A stretch of DNA of 64,000 bases, from assembly GCF_014207255.1 (NCBI RefSeq), contig NZ_JACHCZ010000001.1, positions 732,592 through 796,591 of the forward strand, in the 5' to 3' direction. Positions 24,567-33,008 of this stretch are shown in pieces (positions within the stretch are counted from its first letter, which is position 1; every line of letters starts with the position of its first letter). The position numbers were made by a program, and so were the translations under genes. The DNA is from Pseudomonas sp. JAI120. GTDB taxonomy: Bacteria; Pseudomonadota; Gammaproteobacteria; Pseudomonadales; Pseudomonadaceae. The notes beneath the pieces were generated by a model, which searched no databases, was not told where the DNA came from, and was given only the letters and a program-made list of their open reading frames with translations.

Positions 24567-27092
24567 CTAGTTGACCGAGGCGTTTTCGCTTTGGCTGCTG
24601 CGGCGCTTGGGCGCCGGTTCCAACGCCTGCTTGCGCTGCTGCAACGCCTCCAGCAAACCGAAGTCCTGGGGGAAGTCATCCACCTGGATAGCGTGGTCGG
24701 CGTATTCCACATAGCGCGCCAGCAAGGCGTCTTCGTCGTCGCTGATCAGGTCCAGCGCCCGCGCCTTGACGCGCCAGACGGTAAACGCGGTGGTGGAGAT
24801 CGGCATTGGTTCGAGCAGGCCTTGCTTGATGGCCGGCTTGAGTCGGGCGTCGATCAACTCCACCTGCGGCAACAGGCGGAAGCCCAGTTCGCCATAGGCC
24901 AGCTTGTCGATTTCCGGGCGCGGAATGTAGGAATTGGCCAGCAGGCGGTCGCGGGTTTCGCCGGGGGTCTGCACCACATCAGCCACCTGGGCCAGCAGGT
25001 TGTCCGAGGGTTTGCGCAGCGGAATACCGAACGGGAACGTCAAGCCTCGCAGCACCGCAGCCGCCGCCGTGGAGGGGTAGTTATCCAGCACTTCGGCGAG
25101 GGCTTCATGGGCACGCAGCAACGCGTCCTGTGCCGCCCAATGCACCAGCGGCAGGTCTGCCTGGGGCCGGCCGTCGTCCTCAAAGCGCTTGAGCACGCAG
25201 GACAGGATGTACAGCTGCGACAGAATATCGCCCAAACGCCCGGTGATACTTTCCTTGCGCTTGAGGGCACCGCCCAGCACGCCCATGGAAATATCCGAGA
25301 CCAGCGCCAACACCACCGACAGACGATTGGCCTGGCGATAGTAGGTTGCCAGAGCCGGGTCGGTCTTGGCCGGTGCGGAAATCAGCCGCCCGCCGGTCAG
25401 AGAATGCACCGCCGCGCGTACGGTGTTGGCCAGCACAAAGCTCACATGACCGAACATCGCGCTGTCGAATTCCTCCAGCGCCTTGCGCCGGTCCGGGTTG
25501 CGGGCGGCTTCCATTTCGCGGAATACATAGGGATGGCAGCGGATCAAGCCCTGGCCATAGATGATCAGGCAGCGCGTCATGATGTTCGCGCCTTCCACCG
25601 TAATGGCGATGGGGCTTTGCTGGTAGGCGCGGGCGAGGAAGTTATTGGGGCCCATGCAGATGCCCTTGCCGGCAACAATGTCCATGCCGTCGTTGACGAT
25701 CATCCGCGCGCGTTCGGTGACGTGGTATTTGGCGATGGCCGAGATCACCGAGGGTTTCTCACCCGCATCCAGGGACGCCACCGAGACCTTGCGCACCGCA
25801 TCGCAGGCATACAGGTGCCCGGCCATGCGCGCCAGGGGCGCCTGCACCCCTTCGAACTTGCCGATGGGCAAGCCGAACTGTTTGCGCATCGCCGCATAGG
25901 CCGTGGTACCGCGCACCGCGACCTTGCCCAGGCCGACGTTGGCCGACGGCAGGGAAATCGCGCGGCCGGCGGCCAGGCATTCCATCAACATGCGCCAGCC
26001 ATTGCCCACTTGCTCGCGGCCACCGATTACCCATTCCAGCGGGATGAACACATCCTTGCCGGTGGTCGGACCGTTCTGGAACACCGCGTTGAGCGGCCAG
26101 TGGCGACGGCCGCTGTTCACGCCGGGATGGGAGGTAGGAATCAGGGCGCAGGTGATGCCGAGCGAACCTTTCGGCCCCAGCAAACCGTCCGGGTCTTCGG
26201 CACGAAACGCCAGGCCAAGCACCGTGGCGATCGGCCCCAGGGTGATATAGCGCTTGTCCCAGGTCACGCGAAAGCCCAGCACTTCCTGGCCTTCATGGGT
26301 GCCTTTGCAGACGATGCCCAGATCGGGAATCGCCCCGGCATCGGAGCCGGCATACGGGCTGGTCAGGGCAAAGCACGGGATGTCTTCGCCCCGGGCCAAA
26401 CGCGGCAGGTAGTAATTGCGCTGGGCGTCGGTGCCGTAGTGCAACAGCAACTCGGCCGGGCCCAGGGAGTTGGGCACCATCACCGAAATCGCCGCCGCCG
26501 AGCAGCGCGTCGAGAGCTTCATCACCACCTGCGAGTGCGCATAGTGGGAGAAGCCTTTGCCGCCGTACTGCTTGGGAATGATCATGCCGAGAAAGCCGGC
26601 ATCCTTGGTGTACTGCCAGCCTTCGGGGGACATGTCCTGCCAGACCTGGGTAGTTTCCCAGTCGTTGGCGATGTCGCACAGGGTTTCCACTTCATTGTCG
26701 AGGAAGGCTTGTTCCTCGGCGCTGAGGCTCGCCGGGGCGGCTTGCAGCAGGCGCTGCCAGTTAGGTTTGCCGCTGAACAGTTCAGCGTCCCACCACACCG
26801 TGCCGGACTCGATGGCGGCGCGTTCGGTGTCGGACATCGCCGGCATGATCGTGCGAAACAGGCCGAGGGCCTTGCTGGTCAACAACGTGCGGCGCAGCGG
26901 TTTAATGGTCATCAGCAAAGCCGGTAACACCACCAGCACCGCCGCGACGGTGGCGCCGAACGCCGCCACCACGTTGAACAGGTAACCAATCGCCAACCAG
27001 ACCAGGCCAGCGCCCAACCACAGGGTGGCGGCAGCTTGTCGATACGCCAGGGCAATCGCGGCTGCGACACCCACCAATAACCAGATAACCAT
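24567..27092 (-). CDS. fadE: Acyl-CoA dehydrogenase, FadE type
   Basis: About 841 residues, the length of proteobacterial FadE. The start at MVIWLLVGVAAAIAL is preceded by GAGGTATCCCC; an in-frame upstream extension has no such support. The N-terminus holds hydrophobic helices (to about residue 65), fitting membrane association. The dehydrogenase core has CFALTSPYAGSDAGAIPD, FRVTWDKRYITLGPIATV, CLAAGRAISLPS and NVGLGKVAVRGT, and VEGANIMTRCLIIYGQG near residue 500. It performs the first FAD-dependent step of beta-oxidation. It is divergent from nothing, with a 255-bp leader holding a 22-bp palindrome shared with alkB. Confidence 0.93.
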   Translation of the reverse strand: MVIWLLVGVAAAIALAYRQAAATLWLGAGLVWLAIGYLFNVVAAFGATVAAVLVVLPALLMTIKPLRRTLLTSKALGLFRTIMPAMSDTERAAIESGTVWWDAELFSGKPNWQRLLQAAPASLSAEEQAFLDNEVETLCDIANDWETTQVWQDMSPEGWQYTKDAGFLGMIIPKQYGGKGFSHYAHSQVVMKLSTRCSAAAISVMVPNSLGPAELLLHYGTDAQRNYYLPRLARGEDIPCFALTSPYAGSDAGAIPDLGIVCKGTHEGQEVLGFRVTWDKRYITLGPIATVLGLAFRAEDPDGLLGPKGSLGITCALIPTSHPGVNSGRRHWPLNAVFQNGPTTGKDVFIPLEWVIGGREQVGNGWRMLMECLAAGRAISLPSANVGLGKVAVRGTTAYAAMRKQFGLPIGKFEGVQAPLARMAGHLYACDAVRKVSVASLDAGEKPSVISAIAKYHVTERARMIVNDGMDIVAGKGICMGPNNFLARAYQQSPIAITVEGANIMTRCLIIYGQGLIRCHPYVFREMEAARNPDRRKALEEFDSAMFGHVSFVLANTVRAAVHSLTGGRLISAPAKTDPALATYYRQANRLSVVLALVSDISMGVLGGALKRKESITGRLGDILSQLYILSCVLKRFEDDGRPQADLPLVHWAAQDALLRAHEALAEVLDNYPSTAAAAVLRGLTFPFGIPLRKPSDNLLAQVADVVQTPGETRDRLLANSYIPRPEIDKLAYGELGFRLLPQVELIDARLKPAIKQGLLEPMPISTTAFTVWRVKARALDLISDDEDALLARYVEYADHAIQVDDFPQDFGLLEALQQRKQALEPAPKRRSSQSENASVN

Positions 27093-27184
27093 GGGGATAC
27101 CTCTACTCGATTCAGGGCGTGGTTTACGTGCGAAAGGTCGGATCGACCTACGGCGTAAAGCCACACTACAAACTTGGAAAGCCA

Positions 27185-27206
27185 AATTCAAATTTTGTTT
27201 TGAAAT
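27185..27206. promoter_or_regulatory. 22-bp palindromic operator candidate upstream of fadE
   Basis: AATTCAAAT-N4-TTTTGAAAT, centred about 104 bp upstream of the fadE start. The same half-sites with identical spacing occur upstream of alkB at 31567-31588. Architecture suits a TetR-like or similar dimeric regulator; no regulator gene is next to either gene. Confidence 0.5.
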
Positions 27207-27291
27207 TTTTATTTAATGCTTGGGCGAAAAAATAGCGGCTGAATGAATCAGCCTGGGAACGCCAATACTCAAGGAACTGTCGACGTGGAAT

Positions 27292-27338
27292 GAGGGTGAA
27301 GGCATCAAGATGCGCTTGGTGCCTTTTCCATCACCCTC
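27292..27338. terminator. Hairpin downstream of the FadL-type gene
   Basis: GAGGGTGA (27292-27299) pairs with TCACCCTC (27331-27338), with a second AGGCA/TGCCT pairing inside. It lies 10 bp after the stop of the minus-strand FadL-type gene. No strong T-tract follows. Confidence 0.5.
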
Positions 27339-27347
27339 TATGAAACA

Positions 27348-28802
27348 TCAGAACGCGTAGGTGGCCGACACGCTCACCACATCGCCTGACGACTCCGCCT
27401 TGCCATTCAGGCTTGCGCCACCCAGGCGATCGACGTTTTGAGTCTTGAGCTTGACCTCTTGCACGAACTGGTGGGAATAGGCCAAGTCAAGACTGAGGCC
27501 TTTGATTGCTTTCACATCGTAACCAGCCCCCAACGACAGGAATGTACGGTCGCCATCCGGGATTCGCGGGTCGCGGGTCGAATTGCGTGTAGGTGTCTGG
27601 TCAAGGGCTACACCTGCACGCAAGGTCAACTCATCGGTCAAGCGGTAGTCTCCGCCGAGGGAGTACATCCAGGTGTTCTTGTAGTTGTAGGGAATGGACA
27701 CAATGGTGGTGCCACCGGACTCGAGTGTCAGGTCTTTGAAAGAGGACCACTCAGTCCAGGTCACACTGGCCCCCAGGGTGAAGCGATCGTTGAACTGGTG
27801 CACCCAGTCCAGGCCAGCCGTGGCAGGAATGTCCAGTTGGACACTGGCATGGGCGCCGTCCGGCGCCAGCTCTAACCCTGGATAAGCGGTATTCACCAAC
27901 GTACCGCTACCGCCAAACGGGCTTGGCTGGGTCATCAGGTTGTAGGAAAACTGATCGGCGTAAATATTGTATTTGCCGGTCATCTTGTTCTTGATCTTGG
28001 CGTGGTAATTCAAGCCAAGGGTATCTCGTTCCGTGGGTTTCCAAACAATGCCGGTAAACCAGCCCGCTGAAATGTTGTCGACCTTCACACGCATCAAGGC
28101 ACTGCCGACATCAGACGGAAAATTGATCCCCCCCAGCACGGAATCGGACACCGCGGCGGCAGACAACAAGTCCACGTTTTGGCTGACGAAGCCCTTGCTG
28201 TGTTGCACGATCACGCCACCGCCGATAGAGAATTGGTCATTCACCTTAAAGGACAGGGATCCGGTCAACCCTACGGTTTCAATTTTGGTGTCCACCGCAA
28301 AGTCGCGCAGTTTCGAGTCCTGATCCCAAGTGGAGCGCATACCTTGCGGCACAACCTGGCTCAGGCCGAAAGCGAACCGATCCCCCAGGGGCATGACCAT
28401 GAAACCGGTTGGCAACCAGGCAGTGAACCCGCCTTGACCACCGTCGTTGTTATTCACCGTAGTCGCTGCAACGTCGGGAAACCCATTGGCGTCCAAGGGC
28501 GTATTGGAAATCGGGTTGCCTGCATAATCAGAGGCGTCACCTTTGTACTTGATCTTGATGCGGGCATAGTCGACGGTAAATTGCGCCACGTTGTGTTCGA
28601 CAAACGCCATGGCCGCCGGGTTGTTGTACGCGGAACTGGGATCGTTCTTGAACAACGAACCACCGGCAAATGCCCGGCCCCAACCGGGTGCGCCGTAGGT
28701 CGGTGTTGAAAAACCGCCGGCCTGTGCGGGCGCATTCACCATCGCCCCGCCTATCAGTGCCAGCCCCAACAAAACCTGCACGTGTTGTTTCTTATTATTC
28801 AT
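27348..28802 (-). CDS. OmpP1/FadL-family outer membrane transporter
   Basis: About 484 residues from MNNKKQHVQVLLG, chosen because AATAAGGAGTG precedes this ATG. A signal peptide (cleavage after PAQA) leads into GGFSTPTYGAPGWGRAFAGG and the family motif SAYNNPAAMAFV near the hatch domain; the rest is beta-barrel in pattern and the chain ends in SATYAF with a C-terminal aromatic. FadL-type porins pass long-chain fatty acids, and in alkane operons alkanes, across the outer membrane. Position between fadE and the PraB/AlkB genes supports alkane or fatty acid uptake. The A-rich leader fits a Crc/Hfq site. Confidence 0.9.
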   Translation of the reverse strand: MNNKKQHVQVLLGLALIGGAMVNAPAQAGGFSTPTYGAPGWGRAFAGGSLFKNDPSSAYNNPAAMAFVEHNVAQFTVDYARIKIKYKGDASDYAGNPISNTPLDANGFPDVAATTVNNNDGGQGGFTAWLPTGFMVMPLGDRFAFGLSQVVPQGMRSTWDQDSKLRDFAVDTKIETVGLTGSLSFKVNDQFSIGGGVIVQHSKGFVSQNVDLLSAAAVSDSVLGGINFPSDVGSALMRVKVDNISAGWFTGIVWKPTERDTLGLNYHAKIKNKMTGKYNIYADQFSYNLMTQPSPFGGSGTLVNTAYPGLELAPDGAHASVQLDIPATAGLDWVHQFNDRFTLGASVTWTEWSSFKDLTLESGGTTIVSIPYNYKNTWMYSLGGDYRLTDELTLRAGVALDQTPTRNSTRDPRIPDGDRTFLSLGAGYDVKAIKGLSLDLAYSHQFVQEVKLKTQNVDRLGGASLNGKAESSGDVVSVSATYAF

Positions 28803-28808
28803 GCGGCA

Positions 28809-28826
28809 CTCCTTATTGTTATTTCT
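28809..28826 (-). promoter_or_regulatory. A-rich Crc/Hfq-like motif before the FadL-type gene
   Basis: The minus-strand leader reads GAAATAACAATAAGGAGTG next to the start; AATAACAA and AACAATAA overlap and run into the AAGGAG Shine-Dalgarno. Confidence 0.5.
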
Positions 28827-28870
28827 CTGAGCCGGCCCCGCCGGTTCGTTTTGCTTCCGGCAGTTCACAA

Positions 28871-28895
28871 ACTGGCGCCCGATCGAGGCGCCAGT
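28871..28895 (-). terminator. Rho-independent terminator after the first PraB-like gene
   Basis: ACTGGCGCC (28871-28879) pairs with GGCGCCAGT (28887-28895) around a 7-nt loop. On the minus strand TTTGTG follows. It is 39 bp after the PraB-like stop codon. Confidence 0.65.
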
Positions 28896-28933
28896 CTTTC
28901 AACAGGTGATCAGCCCGGTGTGTCCGTTGCCCA

Positions 28934-29428
28934 TCAAGGCACGATGGTAAATGTCGGGCTTGGGGTAACGCTGAGGCTCACCACGGTGCAGCTGCCGCTC
29001 AGGGTCTGGTTGGAGGCGGTCAGCACACCACCGCTGTAGCCCACGGTAATGGTGGACGGACCGCAATTTGACGCCGGGTACAGAACCGACGCGGCGATGG
29101 TGTAACCAACGTTGCTGACCGAGCCCGCAGCGGCACCGGTGGCGGTCAAGGTCCATGGCAGACCGGTGATTTTCGGCAGCGCACAAAGACCACCGCCGGT
29201 CACCGCCACGCCAGTGATTTTTGCGACACCGCTGGCATCGACGTTCCCGGTAAAAGTTGCGCCGCAGTTAACAGTGGCCTGGAACGAGGATGGTGACTTC
29301 ACCGAAATGGTGCCTGGCGCAGTGAAGCTCGAGTTCACCGGGGTGATGCTATAGGCATTGGCCATCGAAGCAGCGCCCATGCAAACAGCCAAAGCAGACA
29401 ACGACACGAGGGTTTTCAAGCTTTTCAT
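28934..29428 (-). CDS. praB: PraB-family exported protein (alkane oxidation activator)
   Basis: A 164-residue protein with a signal peptide (MKSLKTLVSLSALAVCMGAA, cleavage after ANA at about 24). The mature part is a small, all-beta, cysteine-containing protein (CGATF, GLCALPKITGLPW, NCGPSTITVGYSGG, GSCTV) resembling the PraB family described as activators of alkane oxidation in Pseudomonas. It probably acts outside the inner membrane, assisting emulsification or access to hydrophobic substrate. A paralogue lies just upstream and alkB follows, strengthening the call. AGGAAAAACA precedes the ATG. Confidence 0.75.
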   Translation of the reverse strand: MKSLKTLVSLSALAVCMGAASMANAYSITPVNSSFTAPGTISVKSPSSFQATVNCGATFTGNVDASGVAKITGVAVTGGGLCALPKITGLPWTLTATGAAAGSVSNVGYTIAASVLYPASNCGPSTITVGYSGGVLTASNQTLSGSCTVVSLSVTPSPTFTIVP

Positions 29429-29550
29429 TGTTTTTCCTCACATGTAATGGCGAGTCATTCGCCAGGGGGTAATGGCCATGAACGAGAGGTCACGGTGAAA
29501 CTGCAGAACTTCCCTTTCCAGCCAAATTTCAATTCAATTACCGCAGCACG

Positions 29551-30045
29551 TTATTCAACAACTTTGAAGTTCGGCGGCATCTTGATCGACACCGTCTTGA
29601 TCTTGCAGTCTTCGCCAATCGGTACATTGGCGGCTTCCAACTTACCGGTGGCGTTATCCCAGGTGCCATCGGCGGTGGAAGGCCCACACTTGCCGCCCAG
29701 GCCGAAGGCATGAACATCGACGCTGATCTTCGACATGGAACCGCTCCTGGTATCTTTGGCGACCAGAATCCACGGCAAGTTGATGGCTTCGACGCGGCTG
29801 CATTTGAGGCCGCCGTCGAATTCGACTTGGTCGACATTGACCGAGGAACCGTCCGCAGCGACCTTGCCGGCCACCTTGATGGTGCAATCGGCGCTGATCA
29901 GCGCGCCCTTGGAGAAGCTGATCGGGCCTTGGGCGGTAAACGCGCTGCCGGCCGGTTCGATACGTGCGGCCTGGGCCTGGTGATAGGCGATCAAGCCCAG
30001 CGCGGCGAATACGATATGGGTGGTGAACTTGGCAGGTGTTTGCAT
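29551..30045 (-). CDS. PraB-like exported protein, second copy
   Basis: Also 164 residues and parallel in layout to the PraB-like gene downstream: a signal peptide (MQTPAKFTTHIVFAALGLIA, cleavage near AQA at 26), then RIEPAGSAFTAQGPISFSKG, DCTIKVAGKV, GLKCSRVEAINLPWILVA and KCGPSTADGTWD. The same pattern of cysteines and the NLPW...CGPST segments is seen in both, so they are ancient paralogues. It could correspond to PraA or a second PraB. GGGAAGGACG precedes the ATG after an A-rich leader. It is placed between AlkB and the first copy. Confidence 0.65.
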   Translation of the reverse strand: MQTPAKFTTHIVFAALGLIAYHQAQAARIEPAGSAFTAQGPISFSKGALISADCTIKVAGKVAADGSSVNVDQVEFDGGLKCSRVEAINLPWILVAKDTRSGSMSKISVDVHAFGLGGKCGPSTADGTWDNATGKLEAANVPIGEDCKIKTVSIKMPPNFKVVE

Positions 30046-30054
30046 GGTGTACGT

Positions 30055-30078
30055 CCTTCCCTTTAATTATTTTTGTTC
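30055..30078 (-). promoter_or_regulatory. A-rich leader before the second PraB-like gene
   Basis: The minus-strand leader contains GAACAAAAATAATTAAAGGG before GAAGGACG. AACAAAAATAAT fits the AAnAAnAA Crc/Hfq-type pattern. Confidence 0.35.
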
Positions 30079-30163
30079 GGGTCAAAGCACTTTCTCTGGG
30101 CGATAAAATCCTGCGCGGCAATCAGGCCCCGAGCACACAACAAAAACTAAGTGTTATTTCAGA

Positions 30164-31444
30164 TCAAAACGGCTTGGCACTGCCGCTGTACTTTTCCAGG
30201 TACTTCAAACGCTGTGAAGGTTGAAGATTGGTCAGGGTGATATCCCCGGCATAGTGATTAAGGACTCGATGGTCCATGCGTCGTCGCCACAAGTACGGCA
30301 CATACGCCCAGACAATCATGCTCGCGTAGCCATAAGGCAGCTGTGGCGATTCATCAAAGTGACGCAACGACTGATAACTACGGGTGGGGTTGGCATGGTG
30401 ATCGGAATGCCGCTGCAACTGGAACAGAAAGATATTGGTGACAATCCGATTACTGTTCCAGGAGTGCCGAGGCGAACACCGCTCATAACGACCGTTGGGC
30501 AACTTCTGGCGTTTAAGGCCGTAGTGCTCCACATAGTTCACCACTTCCAGCAACGAGAAGCCGTAGACGGCCTGGATAACCAGGAACGGAATCACCGTTG
30601 CCCCCAGCCAGGCAATCATCGCGCCCCACAACACCACGCTGTACATCCAGGCACTGAGTACAGCGTTTTTCCAATGCCAGGCCGGCAGGCCGAGTTTGCG
30701 CAGGCGCTCGCGTTCCAGGTTCCAGGCCGAATGTGCGCTGAACCACACCGAGCGCGGCAGGAAGGCCCAGAAACTTTCACCCAGCCGCGAGCTGGCCGGG
30801 TCTTCCGGCGTCGCGACGCGCACGTGATGACCACGGTTGTGTTCGGTGTAGAAGTGCCCGTAGAAAGTCGGCGCCAGGGTGACCTTGGCCAGGAACACTT
30901 CCAGGGCATTGGGCTTGTGCCCCAGTTCATGGGCCGTGTTGATGGCGATGCCGGTGGCGGCGCCGGTCGACATGGCCATGCCCAGGTAGGTGAACCAGCT
31001 CGGTTCGCCATGCAGTTGCGTACGGTCGGTGATGTAACCGGCGGCGTGGACCAGCCAGCTGGAAGGCTCAAGGTTGGCGGTGGCATGCAACAGGCCGCCC
31101 TGGATGATCCAGTCGATGCCGCCGGCGGCCAGCCATCCGGTAATCACTACCGACGAGATGACGAACAGCACACCGGTGTAGACGATCCAGCGATAGTAGC
31201 TTTGGGATTCAAGGTGGTTGACGGCAGATTCGGGCGGGTTGCTGACGTCTTCGCCGAGCAGGCCGTCGATCAGGGGGATCAGGCCAAAGATCACCAGTAC
31301 ACCGACCCACCACAGTTGTTGAATGCCGGTGGTAATGGCGAGTGCGCCGGACAACAGAGGGGTAGCCAACGGCATGATGCCCAACCACCACAGGTGGCGC
31401 TTGCCGTCGGTCCAAACGCTTGGCGCTGCCAGAGTCTGGTTCAT
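30164..31444 (-). CDS. alkB: Alkane 1-monooxygenase AlkB
   Basis: About 426 residues from MNQTLAAPSVW; CGGAGG six bases before this ATG decides the start, although the frame opens further upstream. It is an integral-membrane non-haem diiron hydroxylase with all four histidine motifs: HELGHK (172-177), HNRGHH (202-207), NYVEHYG (303-309) and QRHSDHH (344-350). Several TM helices precede the first motif. It hydroxylates the terminal methyl of n-alkanes, with electrons from rubredoxin; no rubredoxin gene is in the window. The 5' region is very AT-rich and holds a palindrome also present upstream of fadE. Confidence 0.95.
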   Translation of the reverse strand: MNQTLAAPSVWTDGKRHLWWLGIMPLATPLLSGALAITTGIQQLWWVGVLVIFGLIPLIDGLLGEDVSNPPESAVNHLESQSYYRWIVYTGVLFVISSVVITGWLAAGGIDWIIQGGLLHATANLEPSSWLVHAAGYITDRTQLHGEPSWFTYLGMAMSTGAATGIAINTAHELGHKPNALEVFLAKVTLAPTFYGHFYTEHNRGHHVRVATPEDPASSRLGESFWAFLPRSVWFSAHSAWNLERERLRKLGLPAWHWKNAVLSAWMYSVVLWGAMIAWLGATVIPFLVIQAVYGFSLLEVVNYVEHYGLKRQKLPNGRYERCSPRHSWNSNRIVTNIFLFQLQRHSDHHANPTRSYQSLRHFDESPQLPYGYASMIVWAYVPYLWRRRMDHRVLNHYAGDITLTNLQPSQRLKYLEKYSGSAKPF

Positions 31445-31566
31445 GGCAGCCTCCGTGGCAGGCAGGCGGAAAACAGGTTCAGGGAGCACTGGGTGCCCCG
31501 GGAAATCAACCATGCGATAAAAGACGTTTTTTTCATTTTTATTCGCTCTTAGGCATTTCAAAAATC

Positions 31567-31588
31567 ATTTCAAAATAAATATTGAAAT
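31567..31588. promoter_or_regulatory. 22-bp palindromic operator candidate upstream of alkB
   Basis: ATTTCAAAA-N4-TATTGAAAT, centred about 134 bp upstream of the alkB start, in strongly AT-rich DNA. Half-site sequence and spacing equal those upstream of fadE at 27185-27206. An additional ATTTCAAAAATC half-site lies directly beside it. Confidence 0.5.
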
Positions 31589-31738
31589 ATTTTTTTAAAT
31601 AAATAACGCGGAATCGTTAGGTCGTCAACTACTTTTTCTAAGCCTTTTTGGCGTGACCGAGCAGTCTCTTTTTCAGCCGTCTGGTCAGGTCTCTAGGGCA
31701 AGCATTTGCGACGTTTGACCCCACGATGAGGGCCACGA

Positions 31739-32728
31739 TTATTTGTTCGCCAAGGCAAAGGGCGGATGCAGGACCGTGGCCGTTTCCACAGGGCGCACGC
31801 GCTTGGCCACGTGCAGCACGGCCTCGACCACCCGCGCCGTGGCGGTGATCGGCAGCATATGGCCGCGCCCTTCCACCACTTGCAACTTGAGGCCTGGCAC
31901 TTTGTCGGCGAGGGCCTGGCCATGGGTGCGAAAGTCCAGCACCTTGTCCCGCGCGCCATAGATAAGGCCGATGGGCAGGGTCAGTTGCGGGTAGCGCTTG
32001 ACCATCCCGGGCAGGCAGTCGTTGACCAACGCAATCTCGCTGGAGGCGGCGTAAAAGTTGTCGGGGCGCATCCCCAGCAAGCCGCCACCCTGGGTGGCAA
32101 AGTCCGCGGGAGCGGCGTCCGGCGCAAACACGCCCTTGACCACGGAACGTCGGGTCAACAAGCCCATGGGCACGGTGAGGGTGTTGGCCACAAAGCGTCG
32201 CAACCAGGCCGGTCGTACCGCCAGCGACCAGAACACCAGCGGCAACGTGGGCTGGGGATGGGTCAACGGTGCCACCAGTACCAGGCCCGATACCGTCTCG
32301 GGATGATCGAGGGCCAGGGCCAGGGAAATCGCGCCGCCGAGGGAATGCCCCAGCACCACAGGCTTGTCCAGGCCAAGCTGGTTGATGAAGGCCGCGACTT
32401 GCCGCGCCTGGGCCGGCAAGTCCGCAGCGGTACCTTTATGCCGCGTGGAATAACCCGACCCGGGTCGGTCGAGGGTGATCACCCGAAAGTGCTCACGCAA
32501 CTGGCCGGACAAGGCATAGGTCAGGTTGCGACTGCTGCCCATCAGCCCGTGAATCATCACCAGGGGTGGGCCCTTGCCCTCTTCCACATAATGAAAGCGC
32601 TCGCCATCCACCTCTACGAAGCGCCCGTTGATTGGAACAGCGGCTTCGATGCGCCGTGTCATCCAGGCGCTGAAACCCCATAGCACCGCACTCGCACCCG
32701 CCGCAGCGGCAACCCACTCCACAGCCAT
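31739..32728 (-). CDS. Alpha/beta hydrolase, membrane-anchored esterase/lipase-like
   Basis: About 329 residues from MAVEWVAAAAGASAV; GAGGACCGAGCT before this ATG sets the start. An N-terminal hydrophobic segment (residues 5-24) is followed by an R-R pair, suggesting a membrane anchor. The catalytic machinery is complete: oxyanion HGLMGS (60-65), nucleophile GHSLGG with Ser129, Asp261 in YGARDKV and His290 in GRGHMLP. It diverges from the BVMO-SDR-PF10118 operon and neighbours alkB. It could hydrolyse esters made by the BVMO; this is inferred from context. Some close relatives are lipases/esterases active on fatty acyl esters. Confidence 0.85.
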   Translation of the reverse strand: MAVEWVAAAAGASAVLWGFSAWMTRRIEAAVPINGRFVEVDGERFHYVEEGKGPPLVMIHGLMGSSRNLTYALSGQLREHFRVITLDRPGSGYSTRHKGTAADLPAQARQVAAFINQLGLDKPVVLGHSLGGAISLALALDHPETVSGLVLVAPLTHPQPTLPLVFWSLAVRPAWLRRFVANTLTVPMGLLTRRSVVKGVFAPDAAPADFATQGGGLLGMRPDNFYAASSEIALVNDCLPGMVKRYPQLTLPIGLIYGARDKVLDFRTHGQALADKVPGLKLQVVEGRGHMLPITATARVVEAVLHVAKRVRPVETATVLHPPFALANK

Positions 32729-32957
32729 AGCTCGGTCCTCAGCTTCCCTGTTGCCGGCGACCTGACCGGAATTGATCAAGGCCTCGGCCAACGTCCACAC
32801 CCTGGACCTGACGGCGTGCGTACCACGCTCGTCCGTCGGACAAGTCGCACACAAGGCACAAGTTCCTAGCGTAGGCGCTATTTTCAGGTAGATTATTTAA
32901 AATCTTTTTTTAAAATAATTAATTCAATTTTTCTTTGCAATGGTGTTCTATCTAAAA

Positions 32958-32976
32958 GACAAAACAAAAACAGGAG
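32958..32976 (+). promoter_or_regulatory. A-rich Crc/Hfq-like motif before the flavin monooxygenase
   Basis: GACAAAACAAAAACAGGAGC leads into a Shine-Dalgarno for a tiny upstream ORF and the monooxygenase. AAAACAAAAA fits the AAnAAnAA pattern. Confidence 0.45.
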
Positions 32977-32984
32977 CACATCCG

Positions 32985-33008
32985 ATGCCCACGAAGGTCC
33001 GCCTATGA
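32985..33008 (+). promoter_or_regulatory. Possible 7-codon leader ORF coupled to the monooxygenase
   Basis: ATG at 32985 opens a frame of seven codons (MPTKVRL) ending TGA at 33006-33008, which overlaps the ATG of the monooxygenase at 33005 (ATGA). CAGGAGCACATCCG lies well placed before it. The monooxygenase also has GAAGG before its own ATG, so the leader could be fortuitous or a translational coupling device. Confidence 0.35.

Noticed and set aside
24552..26927. 791-codon open frame on the plus strand antisense to fadE
   Set aside because: It is a shadow of the GC-rich fadE gene; the product is His/Gln/Gly-rich with no family resemblance, and the minus-strand gene is clear.
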